Assembly: GCA_028281535.1 (NCBI GenBank)
Contig: JANQJS010000025.1
Span: forward strand, 140,907 to 204,906
DNA from: Sedimentisphaerales bacterium
Lineage (GTDB): Bacteria > Planctomycetota > Phycisphaerae > Sedimentisphaerales > SM23-30
DNA: 64,000 bases
Reading direction: 5' to 3'
A program made the position numbers and the translations under genes. Position 1 is the first letter of the stretch; every line of letters starts with the position of its first letter. The notes beneath the pieces are model-generated. The model did no database searches. It saw nothing but the letters and a program-made list of their open reading frames with translations, and was not told where the DNA came from. Shown here piece after piece: positions 7,779 through 17,038 of this stretch.

Positions 7779-10058
7779 ATGAGTACCATGCAAGAGTCTC
7801 AAATTAAAAGTAAACGTGTTGAATTGATTCTTCAGCAGTTAAGTAGCTTGCCTACTCTACCAGCAGTCGCGGCACGTTTATTGCAAATTACAGTAAAAAG
7901 TACGACCCAGGCAGACGAGGTGATCAAGCTGATTGAGTCAGATCCTTCTTTGTCGAGTAAAATTATTGCGCTGTCGACACAGGCATCCAAGGATGTTAAC
8001 CGTAAACAGGTTTCTTCGGTAAGTAAAGCCGTTGTTCTGTTAGGATTTGAAAGTGTTCGTAATGCGGTATTGAGTATTAAAGTTTTTGAGACGCTGAATA
8101 AGACGGATAGTGACGAAACAGAATTTGACCGTAATGAATTTTGGAAACATTGTTTGGCCGTTGCCTGTGCGACGAAAAAGTTCATAAAATTGATTGATGC
8201 TAAAGCCGATCCTGAGGAAGCATTTCTGTGTGGTCTTCTTCATGATTTAGGTAAGGTCGCTTTGGATAGCTGTTTGCCGAAAAGTGTTTCTCGCGTTGTT
8301 CAAATTACCGAATCGACGTTAGAAAACATTGCGGATGTGGAAAATAAAATATTGGGCATAGATCATACTCGAGCGGGTAAACGATTGGCTCAAAAATGGC
8401 AATTGCCTGAGTCGATTATAGAAACGATCTGGCTGCACCATCATCACCCTGATGCTTTGCCAGAAGGTATCCAATACCCATCCATTATCAAAGCAGTCTA
8501 TTTAGCTGATCTTTTGGTTCGAGAACAGCGTATTGGGTATTCCGGAAATCATTCTTTTCACGAGAGTGCGATTGCTGTAGGGCAGGAGTTAGGGATTGAT
8601 CAAGCTGATATTGAACAAGTAGCTCGCGAGCTTCGTCAGGAAGTATCTGATCGTGCTTTTATACTTGGCTTGGATGATCTTGAACCAGAAGAGCTTTATC
8701 AGGAGGCTTTGACTGAAGCGAATACTGAATTAAGTGTCTATAATCATAAATTACAGGTTCAAAATAAAAAATTACAGATTCGCAGTAGTTATTTCGAGTT
8801 GCTAAGTCAATTGGGGAGTCGTTTGCAACCGCTGCAGACGGTTGCTGAAGTTTGTGATATCATCAGTGAATTGTGGCAGAGCCGAAGTGATGTGCTTCAT
8901 TGTGGTACATTTGTTCATGTACAGGAGTCAGGTATTATTGAAGGAGCTGCTCGCATCGAGAATCAATCAGAACCTATTATTTTTCTGATTGAGCAATTTG
9001 ATGATGAGTTGAACAGCGGTGTTTCAGTATCTGAGAATGATGATGTCACATTTGAAGTCGAGTTGGTTGGCCAAAAGCATGAATGGTTCTTTGAGCAGGT
9101 TTCGATTTCATTTGATAAATCACGAACCTACTATATGCCTCTTCGGATTGGTGATCAAGATTTAGGTGGACTTCTTTGGGAGTGCCGCAATGAACAAATC
9201 AATTATGTGCATCAGTTAAAAGAGATGCAGGCCTTCTGTTCCAGTGCGTCTATGGCAATTAAGCAGTCACAACGTCATGAAGCTTTAACTTCATTATGTG
9301 AGCAGTTAGCTCAAAGTAATCGTTTGTTACATGATGCTCGCCAGGAAGTGGTTCAAAAAAGTAATATGGCGACTTTGGGTGAGATGGCAGGAGGAGCCGC
9401 TCATGAAATCAATAATCCATTAGCCATTATCGTTGGTCGTTCTGAGCTTATGGCGTCATCAGAACAAGATCCGGAGAAGAAAAAGTCTTTGGAAAGCATC
9501 GCTCGTGAAGGCAACGAAATCACAAAAATAATTACCAGCTTAATGGAATTTGCAAAACCTAAACAGCCACAGCCGCATAGTGTGGATTTGGAATCCATCT
9601 TTAATCAAGCAATACAAGCGTGTGAGCCTATAGCAAAGAAGCAAAATATTACATTTGAACGAAGTGTTGAAAAAGATTTGCCTGAAGTTTTTGTTGATGA
9701 GGATCAAATTGTTCAGGCTTTCAAAGAAATAGTACTTAATGCTATCGCCGCCTATGAAGGGAAAGGTGGGCATATCGTATTGAAAGCATATATGAACGAG
9801 CATATTGATGAAATTGTTGCAGAAGTGGTAGATGATGGTATTGGTATGGATAGTGTCACATTAGAAAATGCCTTTACGCCATTTTATTCTAGCAAGCAGG
9901 CTGGACGTAATCGTGGTTTGGGATTGAGTCGAAGTGTTCGTCACGTTGAGAAAAATAATGGGCGTCTCAGATTAATTAGTGAGATTGGTAAGGGAACATC
10001 TGCCAGAATCGTATTGCCGATTTCGCAATTGGCATCGGTAGATCATATCATTTCATAA
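7779..10058 (+). CDS. HDOD domain-histidine kinase fusion
   Basis: The chain has 759 residues. Residues 15-215 form an HDOD domain (QQLSSLPTLPAVAARLL at the start, the LLHDLGKVAL motif, and IWLHHHHPDALP). A short coiled-coil region near 310-335 leads to a GAF-like sensory segment at about 340-500. The C-terminal kinase has the H-box GEMAGGAAHEINNPLAIIVG with His542 as phospho-acceptor, then the ATPase motifs LNAIAAYEGKGG, DDGIGMD and GLGLSRSVRH. No transmembrane segment is seen, so it is probably a cytosolic sensor. It probably phosphorylates the HTH-receiver protein encoded just upstream, or the receiver-like protein downstream; this is inferred from gene order. The start is ATG 7779; ATG 7788 is an alternative. 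Confidence 0.88.
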   Translation: MSTMQESQIKSKRVELILQQLSSLPTLPAVAARLLQITVKSTTQADEVIKLIESDPSLSSKIIALSTQASKDVNRKQVSSVSKAVVLLGFESVRNAVLSIKVFETLNKTDSDETEFDRNEFWKHCLAVACATKKFIKLIDAKADPEEAFLCGLLHDLGKVALDSCLPKSVSRVVQITESTLENIADVENKILGIDHTRAGKRLAQKWQLPESIIETIWLHHHHPDALPEGIQYPSIIKAVYLADLLVREQRIGYSGNHSFHESAIAVGQELGIDQADIEQVARELRQEVSDRAFILGLDDLEPEELYQEALTEANTELSVYNHKLQVQNKKLQIRSSYFELLSQLGSRLQPLQTVAEVCDIISELWQSRSDVLHCGTFVHVQESGIIEGAARIENQSEPIIFLIEQFDDELNSGVSVSENDDVTFEVELVGQKHEWFFEQVSISFDKSRTYYMPLRIGDQDLGGLLWECRNEQINYVHQLKEMQAFCSSASMAIKQSQRHEALTSLCEQLAQSNRLLHDARQEVVQKSNMATLGEMAGGAAHEINNPLAIIVGRSELMASSEQDPEKKKSLESIAREGNEITKIITSLMEFAKPKQPQPHSVDLESIFNQAIQACEPIAKKQNITFERSVEKDLPEVFVDEDQIVQAFKEIVLNAIAAYEGKGGHIVLKAYMNEHIDEIVAEVVDDGIGMDSVTLENAFTPFYSSKQAGRNRGLGLSRSVRHVEKNNGRLRLISEIGKGTSARIVLPISQLASVDHIIS

Positions 10059-10089
10059 GTGTGTTGAGAGAATATATTAGGAGAGGAAA

Positions 10090-11142
10090 TTGAGCTTGAA
10101 CGAGCAGAAACATTTGTCTATCTTATCCCTGTTGGATTCGGTGCCGCATCATGAACTTTGTGATGTGCTAACAAGTGAATCGTCAATTGTGTTACGTCAT
10201 AACGGGGGAATAGATGCAGGACTTCATGAGATTGCTAAAAAGCAGTTTTGGCAATCATTGGCAGTTCAAGACGTTGATGTCGTGTTTCTTCCTATCTCTC
10301 AAGATGATATGGTCGAATGCTCTCCTTTGCTGATCAGGCAAAAACTGGTTTGGCAGTATCAACCATTTGCTGTTGTGGCAGTTATTTCAGATCCAACCAT
10401 TGATATGATAACGAAAGTATCCCAAATGGGATTTGATGGTATCGTTACAGAGCCATTTGATGTAAATCAAATCATGAATCAGATAACGATTGCTAAAATA
10501 AATTGTCAAAAAAGACAGCGGACGATTACGCGACAGAAAAAATTAAAATCACTTTGCAAGAGTCAAAATCAAAAACGTCATCATCTTCGTCAGCAGGTTG
10601 ATATGTTATGTAATGATTTTGTTGGATCTAATAAGAAATTGGCTCAGACGCTCAATGAGTTGAAGTATCTATGTGAATTCCAATCTGAATTAATGGGTGA
10701 AAATGATCTATATATTATGCTTCATCGTGCGATGCAGTGGTTGCTAAATGATATGACAAATACTTGCGGAGCTGTCTACCATTTTGATAATGAACAGTTT
10801 GAAGCGCATATCTCAAATGCATGGAGTGATAGCAGTGTCGATGTTGACAGCATTGAATCCTTTCTTAAATTTATGGTAGTGGATGAAGTCAAGAAAACGA
10901 GAAAACCTCTGTTGGTAAAACAAGGACGCGTTAAAACTTCTGATGAAAATGTGACTCAAGATTTAGCTGTCATGGCCATTCCCATTATGAACAAAAGTAA
11001 AATAGTCGGTCTGCTGCTATTTTATCGTGATAGCCAAGTGCCTTTTACAAAGGAGGCTTTGGATCAGGTTCGTCCATTGGCAACGCCACTTGGACGTCAA
11101 ATGACCGCCATTCAAAAATTACAAGCCTTTATAAATTCCTGA
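10090..11142 (+). CDS. Receiver-like / coiled-coil / GAF signalling protein
   Basis: I do not recognise a named family. The first 135 residues have the alternating pattern of a CheY-like fold (VVAVISDPTIDMITKVSQMG, then FDGIVTEPFDVNQI, like the end of a receiver). The canonical N-terminal acidic pair and a clear phospho-acceptor Asp are not evident. Residues 150-205 are basic and helical, probably coiled coil. Residues 205-345 resemble a GAF domain (ELMGENDLYIMLHRAMQWLL, AIPIMNKSKIVGLLLFYRD). The start is a TTG at 10090 behind AGGAGAGG; TTG 10096 is also possible. It follows the HDOD-kinase by 31 bases and is likely in the same operon, where it could be a non-phosphorylated accessory. Confidence 0.7.
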   Translation: MSLNEQKHLSILSLLDSVPHHELCDVLTSESSIVLRHNGGIDAGLHEIAKKQFWQSLAVQDVDVVFLPISQDDMVECSPLLIRQKLVWQYQPFAVVAVISDPTIDMITKVSQMGFDGIVTEPFDVNQIMNQITIAKINCQKRQRTITRQKKLKSLCKSQNQKRHHLRQQVDMLCNDFVGSNKKLAQTLNELKYLCEFQSELMGENDLYIMLHRAMQWLLNDMTNTCGAVYHFDNEQFEAHISNAWSDSSVDVDSIESFLKFMVVDEVKKTRKPLLVKQGRVKTSDENVTQDLAVMAIPIMNKSKIVGLLLFYRDSQVPFTKEALDQVRPLATPLGRQMTAIQKLQAFINS

Positions 11143-11212
11143 TTTTAGGTTTTTTCAGCGGGCAAAATCGCTATAATGTCTTCTCACATTAAACTATGAG
11201 AGGAATATATCG

Positions 11213-12028
11213 ATGCTGAAAGTTGAACCGTTAGAAAAATCATATGAAAATCTGGAATTCTTAAATAGCACCTCAGCACGGCCCATTAGAGTCTTGTGTG
11301 AATTTATTGAGCCAGAACATCGTTTTCGCGACCACAATGTAAAAAATACCATCGTCTTTTTTGGTTCCGCGCGAACCCTGGATGCTCAAACGGCACAAGC
11401 AAACCTCGATGCCATAAAGCAAAAAGTGCAATCTGAAGGTGAATCTAAGTATCAGGCAGAGCTCAATAAAGCTCAAACCGATTTAGCGATGTCACGGTAT
11501 TATGAAGAATCTCGTCAGTTAGCTTTTAAACTTGCTGAGTGGTCGAAGGAATTTGAAAATCTCAAGCATCATTTTACCATTTGCTCAGGTGGGGGACCTG
11601 GAATTATGGAAGGCACCAATCGAGGCGCTAAAGAGGCAAACTGTAAATCGAGTGGTTTAAATATCAGCTTGCCATTCGAACAAGAGCCCAATCCTTATCA
11701 AGATAAAGACATTTCATTCGAATTTCATTACTTTTTCATTCGTAAGTTCTGGTTTGTCTATCTAGCGAAAGCCATGGTTGTATTTCCAGGTGGTTTTGGG
11801 ACGTTGGATGAACTGTTTGAATTATTAACTTTGGTTCAAACCCAAAAAATTAAAAAGAAAATACCTATCGTTATTTATGGCGAAAAATTCTGGAAAGAAA
11901 TTGTGAATTTTGATGCCTTGGTTAAGTGGGGCACGATTAGTGCTGACGATTTGAATCTATTCAAATTTGTAGATGATGTGGATACCGCATTTGAATATTT
12001 AAAGCAAGAGCTAAGTAAATTGAAATAG
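11213..12028 (+). CDS. LOG-family Rossmann-fold nucleotide hydrolase-like protein
   Basis: This 271-residue protein carries both signature motifs of the LOG/TIGR00730 'lysine decarboxylase-like' family: SGGGPGIMEGTNRGA and FPGGFGTLDELFELLTL. Characterised members are nucleoside 5'-monophosphate phosphoribohydrolases that cleave the base-ribose bond (cytokinin activation in plants, purine monophosphate turnover by PpnN in bacteria). None are confirmed lysine decarboxylases. A Lys/Glu-rich helical insert lies at residues 55-95. The gene has its own GAGAGGAA ribosome site. Its stop codon lies only two bases from the stop of the convergent lipoprotein gene, so no terminator fits between them. Confidence 0.88.
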   Translation: MLKVEPLEKSYENLEFLNSTSARPIRVLCEFIEPEHRFRDHNVKNTIVFFGSARTLDAQTAQANLDAIKQKVQSEGESKYQAELNKAQTDLAMSRYYEESRQLAFKLAEWSKEFENLKHHFTICSGGGPGIMEGTNRGAKEANCKSSGLNISLPFEQEPNPYQDKDISFEFHYFFIRKFWFVYLAKAMVVFPGGFGTLDELFELLTLVQTQKIKKKIPIVIYGEKFWKEIVNFDALVKWGTISADDLNLFKFVDDVDTAFEYLKQELSKLK

Positions 12029-12030
12029 AT

Positions 12031-13518
12031 TTATTTTGATTCTAGTAGTATAAATAGAACATTGTTCGTAAATACTGGGTTCATCGTAAGACCCAGATGG
12101 TCGTTGTTCAGAAATGTCGAATGAGTCCAGGGCACTGGGCTCTTAAGGTGAGGTTGAAATGCTTGGCCAAATCTGTCGTCTGCAACAGCACTGTAGCGAG
12201 GCACGGTGCCATCTCCAGGGTAATATAGTTGGTTTTGTTTAAAATCGAGATATGTTTTATCGTCATCAAGTCTGGCTTTTGTTAATGTGTTAACGGCATC
12301 ACCTGCAAAAAGATATATGCGACTAGGACATGGTTTGTCCGGATATCGATCCAGAGCTTGATGGAATGCTTTGGCTTTTGTTAGGGACCATTTAACATAT
12401 TCATAAGATTTTGTTGCAATGTCTTCATCAGAGACGTCTGGAAGATACATTTTAGTGAATGCCAGACTGTCAGGTGATAGCAATCCCCATTGAAGATTCT
12501 TCCAGTTATCTACATCATATAAGTCAAAATTATTATCAGCATTTTCGATGACCAAATGACGATTTCGCGGCATTAATTGGTAAATGGATGGCATTGTTCC
12601 CAGAAGGGCTGGGTGATATCTTGGTAGGATTGGAGACATTTGGCTGCCATGCAATAATGTTTGTAATGATTCCATCGCGCCAAAATTTGGTGTGCCGACA
12701 ATAATCAACCGGTCAACTTCTTTTGTTCCGGCCCAATTTAATTCAGGGTGAGTGCCATCATTGGGTAGTTGCTGATTACCATAACGTAAATAATAACGAC
12801 TTACCAAGCCTCCCATAGAATGAGCGACAATATCAAACTTAAAGCCTGTGTTAAGCCATTCTTCAAGTTCATCTGCTTTTTTATGTAATGCCAGATTAGA
12901 ACTTGCTCGTAGTTTACGTATTTTATTTTGTGCGGTTTTGTTTATATGCTTACGTGTAGATTTTATGAATTGATCCAGTTGAATGGCGTTGGCGACATTG
13001 TCACGTCTCCAATCGTAAAAAAATGTAAAGCAGGTGAAATGATCTTCAGAATATTCAGGAGTTTCAGGGTCTAATACAACATTGTCTGTATAGCCTCCGA
13101 CACCCAGTGAGGAGAGAATACTATTGTAGACATTTACAGCCAGGATGGGGAAAGAAAATCCAATTTGAAGTTTGTCCAATGGTCCTGATGCGAAGACATC
13201 TTCTGAGGCTGGGTTGTAACTGGTTGACTTAGGAATCGACAATGGCATTGCCATGGCGAGTGCGCCCTCTGGTGTATTCGGTGATATGGTATCCGATGTA
13301 AAAGCACCCCAGATGGTTTTTCCGGTGGATTTTTGAGTTAATTGTGCACCTAAAATTCCATGGATAACAATAACAGGATTTCGAGTTTCAATTTTTGCAG
13401 CATCTTTATAAATGCGTGCAACATTCGGGTTGAGAGTTTTTGATAAAGAGCAGCCATGGAGACATAAAGATAATCCCATGATAAGAAATACAACCATTGT
13501 TTTTAACAGATGCCTCAT
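12031..13518 (-). CDS. LCAT-like alpha/beta-hydrolase lipoprotein, last gene of the arsenosugar operon
   Basis: This 495-residue exported protein has a lipoprotein signal ending in the lipobox LHGC (Cys23). The catalytic domain matches the lecithin:cholesterol acyltransferase family (PF02450): PVIVIHGILGAQLT supplies the oxyanion region, DIVAHSMGGLVSRYYLRYG carries the nucleophile Ser234, and YPGDGTVPRYSA and HSTFLNNDHLG near the C-terminus supply the Asp and His. LCAT-family enzymes move or release acyl chains of phospholipids. A strong ribosome site AAAGGCGGA precedes the ATG, and the gene follows the glycosyltransferase fusion by 17 bases. As a lipoprotein it would act at the outer face of a membrane. 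A role in attaching or trimming a lipid on the arsenosugar product is inference from the operon only. Confidence 0.85.
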   Translation of the reverse strand: MRHLLKTMVVFLIMGLSLCLHGCSLSKTLNPNVARIYKDAAKIETRNPVIVIHGILGAQLTQKSTGKTIWGAFTSDTISPNTPEGALAMAMPLSIPKSTSYNPASEDVFASGPLDKLQIGFSFPILAVNVYNSILSSLGVGGYTDNVVLDPETPEYSEDHFTCFTFFYDWRRDNVANAIQLDQFIKSTRKHINKTAQNKIRKLRASSNLALHKKADELEEWLNTGFKFDIVAHSMGGLVSRYYLRYGNQQLPNDGTHPELNWAGTKEVDRLIIVGTPNFGAMESLQTLLHGSQMSPILPRYHPALLGTMPSIYQLMPRNRHLVIENADNNFDLYDVDNWKNLQWGLLSPDSLAFTKMYLPDVSDEDIATKSYEYVKWSLTKAKAFHQALDRYPDKPCPSRIYLFAGDAVNTLTKARLDDDKTYLDFKQNQLYYPGDGTVPRYSAVADDRFGQAFQPHLKSPVPWTHSTFLNNDHLGLTMNPVFTNNVLFILLESK

Positions 13519-13535
13519 GATTCCGCCTTTGGTAT

Positions 13536-15536
13536 TTATGACTCGAATTGTTTGGTTAATTTGTAAAGAAATTTATTGCTGACGCCTAACTTGAATCCAA
13601 TTAAAGCGATAATATTGGATAGGGTCGTTTTTATCAAACCTTGATTTTCCCATTTTCGTGCTGAGGTAATTGCATTAATGGGCAGGTGGCATAGTTTTCC
13701 TTGTTCTTTGAGTTTTTGAATGAAATAATAATCTTCTCCCAAGTCGACTTCTGGGAACCCACCCATTGTTATAAACAGATCCTTTCGAACAAATAGTGCC
13801 TGATCGCCATATGGAAGTTGAGATACTTTAGAACGAAATTTAACCGTCCATTCTAATAATTGCATTCCGATGGAATTCACTGTAGTTTTAAAGGAAAACG
13901 CACCGCCCACGATGTTAGGATTCGAAAACGTATCAAAAATATTTTCGAAATAGTTATCTGATTGGATGAGGGTGTCGGCATGTAGAAACAATAATACATG
14001 TCCTTGTGCGATGGATGCTCCTGCATTCATTTGCATGGCTCGGTTTGCCATCGTTTTGATAACTTTTGCTCCTGAGCTGGCAGCAATTTCGACAGTTTTG
14101 TCTTGGCTATTGCCATCGACGACAATAATTTCTGTTCCAGGATGTCTTGCAGAATCAATAGCTCTTCTGATAAACCGTTCTTCGTTCAGCGTTGGAATGA
14201 TAATGCTTAAATATATTTTATTCGTTTTTATATTCGGTGGAGTTTTTACCAAGTCTTCTGGTGTGTCTATGTCTGATAATTCTTCAAGTAAATCATACTC
14301 AATTTTCTGTTGGTTTAATTGATTGATCGTGTCAGGAAATACACTATTCGTTCCCCATCTCATCTGCTTAAATAGATTTAAAGGGCGACGCATACCTATG
14401 AGCCAATATCCACCATCATGACTCGGACCTATGACAACATCTTTCTGTTCAAGTGCATTGATTGCTTTTGTGATATGTATCGCATTTAGGTCTGTGCAAT
14501 CGGTGCCAATGATTATAATGTTTTGATGGCCTTGTTCAAAGCTTTGCAGGAATGCTTGATGTAACTTATGGCCCAGATCACCGGGAGATTGCTGTTGATA
14601 GTCAATGTCAGCTCCCAGCCATTGTTGTAATTTTCTGTGATCACCGCCATGATATTGAACTTCGATATTGAGATCTTCAGAGTTCAATAAAGGTGAAATG
14701 CTATTAATGGTATATTCAGTTAGTTGACGTTGCAAATGTGCTGCTCCGGCATTTCCCAATTTTGGAATCATGCGAGTTTTCGCCTGGCCGGGCAAAGGAT
14801 ATCGACTGAAGATGATTAATTTATTCTTTTTAGAATGATAAAAACGAGTTGGATTGACTATTTGCTTAGCAATAGTCCAGAGAATAATGGTCCCGGCACT
14901 AAACATGCCTTTGAGTGTGCCAGATATTTTGGAGTACCCGATGCGTTGCCTGTACGAAACGGGGATTTCCATAACGCGTAGTTTAGCACGTAATGCTTTA
15001 ATTTGCATTTCAATGGTCCAGCCAAAATTACGATCTTCCATTTTGATTCTTTTTAATGAATGAAAGCGTATGGCACGAAAGGGGCCCAGATCTGTGAATT
15101 GACTTCGCCAAAAGCATTTCATTAAAAAGCAAGCCAAAGAATTTCCAAATCGCTGTGTCGTGGTTAATACTTTTGAAGAAGCATCATTGGCGATGCGAGA
15201 TCCGATCACCATATCAGTTTTATTGTCCGCAATTGGGGCAACGAGCAAGGGCATTTCTTCTGGAAAATCGCTATAGTCTGCATCCAGGAATACAACAATA
15301 TCACAATAATCCAAATGATCTATGCCCGTTAAGCAAGCTTGCCCATATCCACGGCGTGGTTCATGAACCACTAATGCTCCATGTTCGCTCGCAACCTGCG
15401 CTGTTTGATCGGTGGAACCATTATCCACTAGGATGACTTGGTCAACCCAGTCTGGTATGTCTGTGAGAACTCTGCCCACAGAGTCTTCTTCATTGTAGGC
15501 TGGGATGATCACTTTTATGATGTGGTTTTTATACAT
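13536..15536 (-). CDS. Triple-domain glycosyltransferase (GT2 + TIGR04282 + TIGR04283 arsenosugar-type)
   Basis: A single 666-residue chain holds three enzymes. Residues 1-235 are a dolichol-phosphate-mannose-synthase-like GT2 domain (IIPAYNEEDSVGRVL, ILVDNGSTDQT, VVFLDADYSD). Residues 238-435 are a DUF2064/TIGR04282 domain (IIFSRYPLPGQAKTRMIPKLG, IIGTDCTDLNA, GPSHDGGYWLIGM). Residues 442-666 are a TIGR04283 GT2 domain (LSIIIPTLNEERFIRRAI, EIIVVDGNSQDKT, LLFLHADTLI). The last two families are known to co-occur with the radical SAM enzyme ArsS and are annotated as arsenosugar biosynthesis glycosyltransferases. Here they are fused to each other and to a lipid-linked-sugar synthase-like domain. 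The ATG overlaps the end of the upstream GT-C gene by 8 bases. The donor and acceptor sugars cannot be read from sequence. Confidence 0.92.
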   Translation of the reverse strand: MYKNHIIKVIIPAYNEEDSVGRVLTDIPDWVDQVILVDNGSTDQTAQVASEHGALVVHEPRRGYGQACLTGIDHLDYCDIVVFLDADYSDFPEEMPLLVAPIADNKTDMVIGSRIANDASSKVLTTTQRFGNSLACFLMKCFWRSQFTDLGPFRAIRFHSLKRIKMEDRNFGWTIEMQIKALRAKLRVMEIPVSYRQRIGYSKISGTLKGMFSAGTIILWTIAKQIVNPTRFYHSKKNKLIIFSRYPLPGQAKTRMIPKLGNAGAAHLQRQLTEYTINSISPLLNSEDLNIEVQYHGGDHRKLQQWLGADIDYQQQSPGDLGHKLHQAFLQSFEQGHQNIIIIGTDCTDLNAIHITKAINALEQKDVVIGPSHDGGYWLIGMRRPLNLFKQMRWGTNSVFPDTINQLNQQKIEYDLLEELSDIDTPEDLVKTPPNIKTNKIYLSIIIPTLNEERFIRRAIDSARHPGTEIIVVDGNSQDKTVEIAASSGAKVIKTMANRAMQMNAGASIAQGHVLLFLHADTLIQSDNYFENIFDTFSNPNIVGGAFSFKTTVNSIGMQLLEWTVKFRSKVSQLPYGDQALFVRKDLFITMGGFPEVDLGEDYYFIQKLKEQGKLCHLPINAITSARKWENQGLIKTTLSNIIALIGFKLGVSNKFLYKLTKQFES

Positions 15537-16986
15537 TTGCAGACTCAGTGGGTTGTTGGAAATAATATTGTCTAATGGTCATAGTCCAGAATATCCACAC
15601 TGGTAAGTGAATGATTGCCATGACAATGATTTCCCATTGATCTGGTACGATCCACTTTAGATACGTTAATGGCAAAAGGCCAGTCCAGACTAAACTTAGT
15701 TTTGATGGTAATAAAACGGCGCATGGAATCAGTGCAAGGTAATACCATGGATAGAGCGTCGGACTCATCAATAACATAAGAAGAATAATCGTTGTAAAGT
15801 AAACCAGGATGTTTTCAGGATGATATAGGATAAAACGAGCCAAAATAAAAGTACTTATAAGAAGCAGCAGTATGATGGTGCAACGAGCGATAACTCGACC
15901 ATCAATTTTTCCTTCTATCGACTTCGAAATTGCCCAGCCTGCTCCATGAAAAGGAAGATAAGCAAATTCATTTGCTTGCCATTCTTTAGAGTATTTAACT
16001 GTACCACTGCTATTTGAGTGGTTCATCGAATTTGAATAGATCACTAAGATAGGTAATAAAGCTCCAGCACACAATAGGCAAGTTATGATTTTTGTTTTCA
16101 ATGCTTGATGTTTGTTTAATAGAAGAATGGGCGACAACAGAATAGGCCATAATTTAAAACCAACTGCGAGTGTTAAACCTGTAATAATTAGCCATCTTGA
16201 TTGGTGTAGTAAGCCTAATAGGAAAATTAAAAGAAATGTCCCAACAATGAAATCAAAATGGCATTTGTAATAGGTCTCATAGATTAACAGTGGATTCCAG
16301 ATAAAAACACTTAGGTAGAGACTGTTGCGTTTAAAATACTTTAGTAAAATAAAAAGAATCAGGATGGTGATTATTTCCAAGAGGAAATAGCCTATTCGAA
16401 GACCACTAAGGCTAAATGGCTTGATAAAATGGCAAAACGTAAAAAAGGCCTGCGTGACTGGAGGATAAATACTCCTTAGATGGGGATGGTTAATCTTTTG
16501 TAATATATGTGATTGTTCATTAGTAAGTCGTAGTATTGTTTCGTCGCCTGTACCTTCCAGAATTTCTTTTGGGGCAAAGGCATAGGGATTTTCGCCGTGT
16601 GCAAGAACACCACCATCCCACAGGTAGCGATAAAAATCATCTTCGATGGGAGTGGTTGTAAAAGAGAGGAAACCTCTACATAAAATACCTATGAGCACTA
16701 TCCATAGTAATATTATTTTATGAAATTTTCTGGGTGTTTTAGGTAGTAATAAAAAAATAAAATAATAGCTCATGCAAGCGATAAGCAGTAAGCCAATGAC
16801 TTTAACTAGAAACCAACCTTCGGAGAGGCTTTCTTTTTCTATATTATCTGGAATGTACGGGATAGTGAGGAATATTCCGAAAAGTAGCAGGCCCAATAGA
16901 AGCCAGCCTGAAACAGGATGTTTCTTTAAGATGCTTAACGGAAACCCGCTTTGTGAAGCTGCTGAATTGTCTGGATCTTCTGTCAT
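15529..16986 (-). CDS. GT-C-type integral membrane glycosyltransferase (GT87/DUF2029-like)
   Basis: This 485-residue protein has about ten or more hydrophobic segments spread over the whole chain. An early periplasmic loop carries EDDFYRYLWDGGVLAHGENPYAFAP in part (the DxxRYxWDGxxxxxGxNPY signature), typical of polyprenyl-phosphate-sugar-dependent mannosyltransferases of the GT-C fold. The acidic ED pair is the probable catalytic site. Such enzymes use a lipid-linked sugar donor at the outer face of the membrane. The N-terminal domain of the next gene resembles enzymes that make those donors, so the pair is biochemically coherent. It lies 52 bases downstream of DUF547 and overlaps the next gene by 8 bases. 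Confidence 0.82.
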   Translation of the reverse strand: MTEDPDNSAASQSGFPLSILKKHPVSGWLLLGLLLFGIFLTIPYIPDNIEKESLSEGWFLVKVIGLLLIACMSYYFIFLLLPKTPRKFHKIILLWIVLIGILCRGFLSFTTTPIEDDFYRYLWDGGVLAHGENPYAFAPKEILEGTGDETILRLTNEQSHILQKINHPHLRSIYPPVTQAFFTFCHFIKPFSLSGLRIGYFLLEIITILILFILLKYFKRNSLYLSVFIWNPLLIYETYYKCHFDFIVGTFLLIFLLGLLHQSRWLIITGLTLAVGFKLWPILLSPILLLNKHQALKTKIITCLLCAGALLPILVIYSNSMNHSNSSGTVKYSKEWQANEFAYLPFHGAGWAISKSIEGKIDGRVIARCTIILLLLISTFILARFILYHPENILVYFTTIILLMLLMSPTLYPWYYLALIPCAVLLPSKLSLVWTGLLPLTYLKWIVPDQWEIIVMAIIHLPVWIFWTMTIRQYYFQQPTESANV

Positions 16987-17038
16987 AAATGTTGTGACCT
17001 GGAATTAAATGAATCGTTTATTTAGACCGAATCTATTA

